From: Isoetes taiwanensis
Taxonomy: Eukaryota > Streptophyta > Lycopodiopsida > Isoetales > Isoetaceae
Length of the DNA: 64,000 bases
Assembly: GCA_021234155.1 (NCBI GenBank)
Contig: JAJEKV010000172.1
Coordinates: 887,627-951,626, forward strand
Direction: 5' to 3'
The translations under genes were made by a program, and so were the position numbers. The notes beneath the pieces are model-generated. The model saw only the letters and a program-made list of their open reading frames with translations, did no database searches and was not told the origin of the DNA. Below, in pieces: positions 58,073 through 64,000 of this stretch. Numbering within the stretch: position 1 is the first letter of the stretch; each line of letters opens with the position of its first letter.

Positions 58073-58229
58073 TATGTAATATAATGGTTTGTGTGAATAT
58101 GTAGCAAAATAATAGGGGGTTCCAGGGGGATTTGATATGGATGTGAAAAATAACAATTCCTAAAACCATAGACTATATATCATTCAAACAATATAATGGG
58201 TTGTTATAAAAAAAAAACATAGATTCAAG

Positions 58230-58515
58230 ATAAAAAATAATCACATTAGCTCACTGGGTATATTGGTTAAAGTAGTCTTATTAGGACATTCAGTTATTTT
58301 GGTAGAGGTTTGAGCCCCCGTATTTCATATTCTAAAATCTTAGGCAAAGCCGTATAAAAGTTCGATATTCCCTCAAAACCTTAGGCGAAAGCGTATTTCA
58401 TATTTCAAAATCATAGGCGCCTCCAATCATAAATGACTATAAGCGAAACGAGAGGTGCTCACAGGCCCCAACATACGATCTGGGCCGTAGGATCGACGAA
58501 TCCGACGACTATGGT
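58230..58515 (+). mobile_element. tRNA-derived SINE-like repeat, plus strand
   Basis: TAGCTCACTGGGTATATTGG at 58247 resembles a tRNA A box, and AGAGGTTTGAGCCCC at about 58304 resembles a B box. The body (TTTCATATTCTAAAATCTTAG, GGCGCCTCC) matches the reverse complement of 28062-28760 without the foldback insertion. Internal partial duplication: CCTTAGGCAAAGCCGTAT and CCTTAGGCGAAAGCGTAT. Confidence 0.6.
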
Positions 58516-58529
58516 AGTCCAGGTTGCTA

Positions 58530-58722
58530 ATATTGTTGGGATAATTTGTGTGAATTGCCATACTTATTTGGACAAGGAAAGAAGCTTTGGGATATTAGTT
58601 CGGTTTTGCAAAGTGATCTTCTCCTTTCACAAATACAATTACATGCCTGAAAATTGAGAAAGGAAAGCTTCCTACCTTTTGATAGCCACTTGATTTACAA
58701 AATGGTAGCCCCTCACCTTTTG
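58530..58722 (+). repeat. Resumed fragment of the tRNA-Leu repeat unit
   Basis: TATTGTTGGGATAATTTG through GTTCGGTTTTGCAAAGTGAT, ATTGAGAAAGGAAA and GATAGCCACTTGATTTACAA with ATGGTAGCCC matches 46560-46825. With 47156-47448 it brackets the nested element. Confidence 0.7.
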
Positions 58723-58732
58723 TAGTGTTGTG

Positions 58733-58860
58733 TCTAATTTTTTTTTTACTCTTGGAAGATGTAAATTTTTTGGCGAATATGTATAAAATGAGAATAGCAA
58801 CTATGGCGAAAGTGCAGGAAATCTCGAAGGATTTTATAATTCATGAGACGAATCTTAATC
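58733..58860 (+). repeat. Dispersed repeat, copy 2
   Basis: Matches the minus strand of 37134-37262. Open frame FLANMYKMRIATMAKVQEIS, then KDFIIHETNL. Two independent copies keep the frame, so a former coding segment is possible; family unknown. Confidence 0.6.
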
Positions 58861-60148
58861 AAAGGCTTGTATTCATAGCAAATGATAATGCAATGCTTGC
58901 AAATGCCTTGTAGAGGCAAATGTTTGAAAGCTTCATAGATTGTACTTACATTACAATTGACTTATGCATGTAGAATGCATTCAAATGCTAAGCCCTAATT
59001 AAAAAGGTTATTAATAACAACATATAATGGGAGTTAAATTAAATATGCCAAAAATAAATTAAATTGGGAGTTAAAATGGATTCGGAGTTGGTGATGAATT
59101 TGAACTGGTGGAGATTGACATACGTGATTGCATACAACTTTGGTAACGCTTAGCGTCTTCTCTCAGCTGCGTCATACAAACGGATTTTTAGTGCTGAACT
59201 GAAAGTTTAGATCTCTGCAAATTTTAAGCTTTTATTACACATTGTTTTACCTAGTAGGTACAAGGTTTGCTACTCAATTAAAACTTGTAACTCCTTGGAA
59301 GCATGGTTTTTTGCTTCGATCTTCCTTTACCAATCTAGGATAACAATGATCGTCAACTAGGATACCAATCTAGGCTGTCATGTAGATAAATGCTTGCATT
59401 GACGTGAAGCTCTCTTTCACTGACCATCTTACGATGTGTATTCGATTCCTGATGAATGAAACTCCAAAACAGGCAAACAAATAGTAACATATGATAAATA
59501 AGAAGACAATGGACTCTTTTGCATTGACAATAGGTGCATTTTTCTATTGAAGTCATGAATTCTTTCTCCCTGTGGATGAGTGATTGCATGCAACTGCACT
59601 AGGTTAGATTGCTATAGCAGCCAATCCTTCACAAAGTTGCAAACCTTAAGTCCACCATAAATAAGAGCCTGCAGCTGGACAAAAAGACTTGATCTTATCA
59701 ACAAAGTAGAACGGATCATACTGTGTATCCAGGATTGTGAGGAGCAATACTTATTGCGCTCCTTGCGAGTTTTTAAGACTTGCTCAAACTATTCTTTCTT
59801 AAATTCCGCCTTGTCAGTCCAAACATGTAAAAGACTAATATAAACACCCTATGCTGAGACCACACAAAATGGCTAAAACTGTCTTCTTTCCATTCAAATG
59901 AGCTTTAAATACATGTAAAAAATCTGTATTCAAACCAGCACCAACTAGTTTTTTGGATCTCTAAAATCTGCAGGAACTGTCTCTGAGGTGAAGCACAAGG
60001 CACCCAAAATAAAAACACTATATGGTCTTTTCGGTGGTTGTAGTAATAAAACCAATGTACAAAACCAATAAGCCTTTGGGGGTTAATTTCATTAAAAACC
60101 ATATGTGACTAAACTATGTGGTTTGCTTAAAAGATTTATTATAGTGGT
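58861..60148. other. No gene seen
   Basis: AT-rich, short frames only, no terminal repeats recognised. Confidence 0.45.
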
Positions 60149-60157
60149 ATTATAACA
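60149..60157. other. Target-site duplication, left (ATTATAACA)
   Basis: Exact 9-bp match to 61848-61856. Confidence 0.9.
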
Positions 60158-60204
60158 CGGGGTCTTTTTTGGCTCCCCAAATCGGGTCCTCGGCTACCGG
60201 CAAA

Positions 60205-61807
60205 ATCGCTTTTAAGCGATTTTGTCCGAAAATCGCTTTTGCCGATTTTCAAGCCGAAAACCGCCACGGAAGTAAGAAAACTGAAAAAAAAATCGCTTAG
60301 CGATTTTCGCTTTCCCGAGCGACGAGGCCCGAAAGCCACGAGGCCGCCACTGGCCCGTCGCGACGGACTGGCGCCGAGGGCCGATCGGCGCCACGGAGGT
60401 CTGCGCGGCGGCGCATTTGCGAGGGGAAAACAAATAAAAAAAAAAAAAATCGCTTTTGCGATTTCCACTGGCTCGCCAGCCATGGCCCTGGCCGCCTGAG
60501 GCCCAAGCGAAGACGGGCTGCCAAAAATAATAAAAGAAATCGCTTAAGCGATTTTCAAAATTGCATGCCAAAATCGCTTCACTTCTTTTCTTCCTTCACT
60601 TCTTTTCTTCCTTCGCTATCCTTCACTTCTTTTCTTCCTTCAATTCCTTCATTTCAGTTTCTTCGTTTGAATTCCTTCATTTGGCTTTCACTTCAATTCC
60701 AGTTTCTAGTTTTGGAAGTGTTTGATTGCATCCATAAGGTATTTAATCTGTGCCCATTTGTGTCTTGATATGCCTAGATTTTGTATTTGTCTTGATACGC
60801 CTAGATTAAAACCTTATATTTTACGACCATAGGCCGCCATAGCCAATAAAATAATGGCATGCACTTATTTATTTCTGGACTAAGCCCCTCGGCAGCCAGA
60901 ACCTTTACTAACTGCACATTCGGCATATTCCCCAAGCAGGCCTACCTTCGTTGACGGAAGGATAAGGAGGCCTACCTTCGTTGACGGAAGCAATCATAAG
61001 ATCATATGTCTCTTTCAAGAACACATACCCATGGACACGAACTCCTCGGGCCCGTTCTTGCCTAAGCCAGTTGCACCTGACGGGATACATCCGAACCACC
61101 TCCGCATCTACATTGGAACCACGGAGGCCAATGAGGTGCACTTGTGGCAACGGACGGTGTAGAGCAATCGGATCCGATAGGTCGATGAATCCTCCCGAGA
61201 GTCGCTATTGCCATCATCCGAAAGCTCGCCTTCATAGAGCCCCTCATCCTCATAATCAATCCGACATTCTAACAAACCCTATCAAAGAAGGTGCACTATG
61301 TCTGGGAGAACTCAGAACTACTTAAGGCGGATCGCTTTAAGCGCCCTTTCACGCGATATGGTATGCATAAAGGTTTTGTTTATATTGAATTGAAAATCGC
61401 TTTTAAGCGATTTTCAATTTTTTTTTTTTTTATTTTGTGGCGGTTCGCGTTGATAGAGGTCGACACGCCGAAAAATCGCTAAGCGATTTTTTTTTTATCT
61501 TTCCTTTTACGGGCGGCCGACATGTTTTTGACTTTTGAAAATCGCTTGTTTTAAGCGATTTTCAAAAGTCATTTTTCAAAACCAACCTGGCAGTGTGATC
61601 GGCAAACCGACCCGACGGACGCCGACCTTTGAAAATCGCTTTTTATTTTCTTTTTTTTCACCGCCGTGATCCCATTTTTCCGTTCACGGAAACCAAAAAT
61701 CGCTTAAGCGATTTTCACTTTCCCCTTTTGAAAATCGCTTAAGCGATTTTCGCAAAATTAGAAAATCGCTTAAGCGATTTTCCCAAAATCGCTTAAGCGA
61801 TTTTGGT
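60205..61807. repeat. AAATCGCTTAAGCGATTT palindrome arrays near both ends
   Basis: About a dozen copies or variants at 60205-60580 and 61395-61807. Four perfect copies of AATCGCTTAAGCGATTT fall between about 61695 and 61805. The core TCGCTTAAGCGA also underlies the TTCGCTTGAGCGAA palindromes of the 8.3 kb MULE. Confidence 0.85.
60583..60680 (+). repeat. TTCACTTCTTTTCTTCC tandem repeat
   Basis: Pyrimidine-rich unit of about 18 bp repeated three to four times inside the MULE, giving a misleading serine/phenylalanine frame. Confidence 0.6.
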
Positions 61808-61847
61808 CCGCGCGAGACCCCGATTTCGGGAGCCAAAAAAGGCACCG

Positions 61848-61856
61848 ATTATAACA
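61848..61856. other. Target-site duplication, right (ATTATAACA)
   Basis: Exact match to 60149-60157. Confidence 0.9.
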
Positions 61857-62912
61857 TGGTAATAATAATGGTTTGCTTGTAGTGATTTATAAGGTGGTAT
61901 TCTAATGTGTTAAATAGAATTTTATAGCTATGGATTGTCAAGGTGGTATAGCATGACGGCAATGAACTTGGTTTAGTTTGATGCTATATTAGTGTGGTTC
62001 TAGAAGTGAACTTGGTTAGTTTGATGCTATATTAGTGTGGTTCTAGAAATAAGCATGCTTGACTATGTTGTGATAATCCTAGATGTTTATAGTCAAAAGC
62101 GCAATTGTTTATTGATCAAATGGTTTAATGGTTTATAGTATGATTTGCATTCCTTGAAATGCTTAAAGTAGAACATAGTCGATGCTTTATAGTCCAAACC
62201 CTTTAGGTTAATGCATTAAAACCATAAAGAATTTCTGGCACATTTGCAGACCAAACCCTTCAGGTTGATGCATTAAAACCATAAAGAATTTCTGGCACAT
62301 TTGCAGTACCAAACCTTGAACGTTAATGCATTAAAGCCATAAAAGGTTTTTAACACGTTGCAGCAATGAGATTAAGATGATAAATTGTTATTCGAGGCCA
62401 ATAATGTAAGCAAAAACAACATTTCGCATGATACACCCATTTACAATTTTCAACAAATTCTGGTTTATGGTACTGTATCTATTTTGTCGATAGCAACAGG
62501 AATAGGGAGCATGGGGACTTGAACCCCAAATATTACCAGAACTCAAAAGCAATAACAGATTATCTTTAATAGTGTCCAGACAAATATTCAGAACTGCAAA
62601 CAGTCCACAATTGAAATGATAAGATAGCTAATATAATGTGTTGAAAGCAAATTGTTGACCACGAATTTCAAATTATATAGCAAACATCTGACAAAAAAAT
62701 GATACTAATATTTACCTTTGCACTTTTGTCTTCAGATATACATTGAAGGCTGATACTTTCCAAAACAGATGTTGTAAGCAGCAATCAAAGTACATCATAT
62801 AGCCAATATAAAAGAAGTTTTTTTTCAACACAAAGGAAATACCTGAAAAACTTCAAAAGCTAGACCTAAACTCACTCTGCTCTCAAGCAAAAAACATGCA
62901 TAATCACTTTCT
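61857..62912. other. No gene; small tandem repeats
   Basis: GATGCTATATTAGTGTGGTT is duplicated 50 bp apart (about 61980 and 62022). A 57-bp unit with AATGCATTAAAACCATAAAG and TTTCTGGCACATTTGCAG occurs about three times from 62195 to 62360, the last copy diverged. The rest is AT-rich and non-coding, and may hold the 3' UTR of the minus-strand exon that follows. Confidence 0.55.
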
Positions 62913-62986
62913 CTAGGAGCAGCCATTAGTGCTCTTGGCAAGCTTGATCACTGTGGCATTGTTGGGGACAATTGAGCCGACAACAC
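62913..62986 (-). CDS. 3' terminal exon of an unrecognised gene (partial)
   Basis: On the minus strand, a pyrimidine-rich tract (GTTGTTTTTTTTTTCTCG) and a TTGTAG acceptor precede an exon reading VVGSIVPNNATVIKLAKS, then TNGCS and a TAG stop at 62913. It starts two bases into a codon. Codon use and splice site look genuine. I do not recognise the family. A possible first exon, ATGGCGGAG followed by a GTAATT donor, lies at 63992-63984 on the same strand, but no exon linking the two was found. A candidate exon at about 63390-63296 with good splice sites is closed in all three frames. Confidence 0.4.
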
Positions 62987-64000
62987 CTACAATCGAGAAA
63001 AAAAAAACAACAGGCTAAGCCACACAATAGAAGAAAGCAGAAAGACATGCATGATGTACCAAAAACTACCTTATATATTTCGTTTTGATCAAAAATCCTA
63101 TATTGGAGAGATGTATGGTGCCCAACTCCGTCTATGGCAGATCCACATGTATTGCTGACTGCTGTGGAGTTCGAATTATAAGCTCTAATATTGGTTGCAA
63201 GTTCTAATTATAAGCCCTAATATTGATTGCAAGAAACAGTACGCTTGTTTTCTTAAACCTGAAGAAAAAGAGAAGAACAGGGATAAAGTCTTACCGTTGA
63301 AATAAGATTATGAGAGCCGCTTCTGCCAGATTTGCAAATATTTGTATTAGCACATTTGCATATTCAGGAGCTCATAAGGCTTTCTGCAGTCTGTAAGAAA
63401 TGGAGAAATATAATTTTGACTTGTGAAAGATTTCGCAGGATGCAGACTCACTATTGTAATACCCAAACAAAATTTCTCATTCATAATCCAGTTTCATAGA
63501 ACATAGCACATGGATTCCTTCCAAGGCAACTTAAATCCAAACATATATCCAAAAACAAAATGCGAATGAACAACAATGAATCATCAAATCTATAATAGCA
63601 CAACTGTCACATATCTCAAGAATCACCAAGAAGATTGTAGAAATGCTGGCCTCCAGGTTCTACACACTGGAACGATGCAAGAAACTGGCAGCATGGAGAA
63701 AAAAAACCTGTAACCTGTCACATGCCTCAAGAATCGCCAAGAAGGTTGTAGAAATGCTGGCCACCAGGTTTTACACACTAGAACGATGCAAGAAACTGGC
63801 AGCATGGAATAAAAAACCTGTAAAAGAATAAAAATTGGTAGTCATGACCTAAATCTTCAATTGCCAAGAACTGAACTTACGCATCGCCCTGCAAACATTC
63901 CCTGCTACTGGGCTGTAAATAAGGCCACAGCTACTATACCGCCCAGATTCAACTTTCCTTTACATGTAAAATTTAGAAATTACCTCCGCCATGATCTGCC
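62987..64000 (-). other. Probable intronic or upstream sequence of the minus-strand gene
   Basis: AT-rich with one tandem duplication (63616-63830, listed separately). The ATGGCGGAG|GTAATT sequence at 63992-63979 is the only start-codon and donor pair of note. Confidence 0.3.
63616..63830 (+). repeat. Two tandem copies of a 111-bp unit
   Basis: TCAAGAATC.CCAAGAAG.TTGT, AGAAATGCTGGCC, AACGATGCAAGAAACTGGCA and GCATGGA occur twice with a 111-bp period, exactly 37 codons. Both strands stay open across the pair, which follows from the period and need not mean coding. Confidence 0.75.

Larger units (their letters stand above)
47449..58094. mobile_element. Nested element (copy 2 of the exon-carrying family), split by a MULE
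   Basis: Its left end (47449-47570) matches 4663-4790. Its right part (49100-49748, resumed at 58073) matches 6715-7687. The MULE at 49749-58063 sits inside its right terminal arm. GAATATGTAGC with AGGGGGTT occurs both at the left end (47449) and just after the right end (58095). That may be a duplicated target or a terminal direct repeat. Confidence 0.45.
60158..61847. mobile_element. Non-autonomous MULE (1690 bp), relative of the 8.3 kb element
   Basis: Left end CGGGGTCTTTTTTGGCTCCC; complemented right end CGGTGCCTTTTTTGGCTCCC, continuing GAAATCGGGG. The GGCTCCCGAAAT core is shared with the 8.3 kb MULE. A 9-bp duplication flanks it exactly. No transposase. A minus-strand frame (about 61270-60908) with an acidic DYEDEGLYEGELSDDGNSDS start and VRCNWLRQERARGVRVHGY may be a decayed N-terminal coding remnant; a 24-bp duplication (CCTACCTTCGTTGACGGAAG) lies at 60940-60989. 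Confidence 0.88.

Noticed and set aside
63296-63390. Possible internal exon of the minus-strand gene
   Set aside because: Good acceptor and donor, but all three frames contain stops.
1-64000. CRISPR arrays, bacterial operons, rRNA genes or organelle inserts
   Set aside because: No regularly spaced repeats, no ribosomal RNA sequence and no plastid or mitochondrial gene run were seen; tandem repeats present are ordinary eukaryotic duplications.

Overview
The window is nuclear DNA from a land plant with a repeat-rich, probably large genome. The evidence is an intron-split ADNT1-type mitochondrial adenine nucleotide carrier with plant-type protein sequence, a broken PLS-class pentatricopeptide repeat gene, plant initiator-tRNA-Met primer binding sites next to LTRs, and many nested transposons. 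The PPR wording (NMYGKCG) and the density of old TE debris would fit a fern, lycophyte or gymnosperm, but that is inference. The species cannot be fixed from the sequence.

Only one gene looks intact: ADNT1 at 16656-18653 (+), eight coding exons and 377 codons. A single 3' terminal exon of an unrecognised gene lies at 62913-62986 (-). Other host-derived sequence is broken: SFT2-like vesicle transport exons (5530-6216 +), a threonyl-tRNA synthetase N-terminal piece (about 35740-35969 -), a PPR pseudogene (37584-38505 +) and an unrecognised broken gene (38765-39770 +). Four tRNA-Leu(UAA)-like sequences lie at 45401-47155.

Layout. 1-1385: two related LTR fragments head to head. 4315-9944: a transposon with CACTAG ends carrying a nested second element that holds the SFT2 exons; a 1.57 kb relative sits at 40868-42441. 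11.8-12.7 kb: foldback and direct repeats. 19194-20001: non-autonomous hAT with an 8-bp target duplication. 20826-28056: complete LTR retrotransposon with a 5-bp target duplication, PBS and PPT. It has no visible reverse transcriptase; its internal region encodes a decayed protein ending in a histone H3 fold, a separate acidic ORF, and a chromodomain tail like those of Ty3/gypsy integrases. 28.0-36 kb: SINE, foldback elements, three GC-rich miniature foldbacks, and the 3' part of a pogo/Tigger-like transposase. 44.5-47.4 kb: local duplications with the tRNA-Leu copies. 47449-58105: nested insertions, the youngest being an 8.3 kb Mutator-like element (49749-58063) with a perfect 9-bp target duplication, carrying a SWIM-finger MULE transposase and, on the other strand, a Ulp1-like cysteine protease. 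60158-61847: a 1.7 kb non-autonomous relative, also with a perfect 9-bp duplication, full of TCGCTTAAGCGA palindromes.

The items most worth following are the LTR element combining a histone H3 fold with a chromodomain, and the two MULE relatives that share terminal sequence and a palindromic subterminal motif although one is coding and the other is not.
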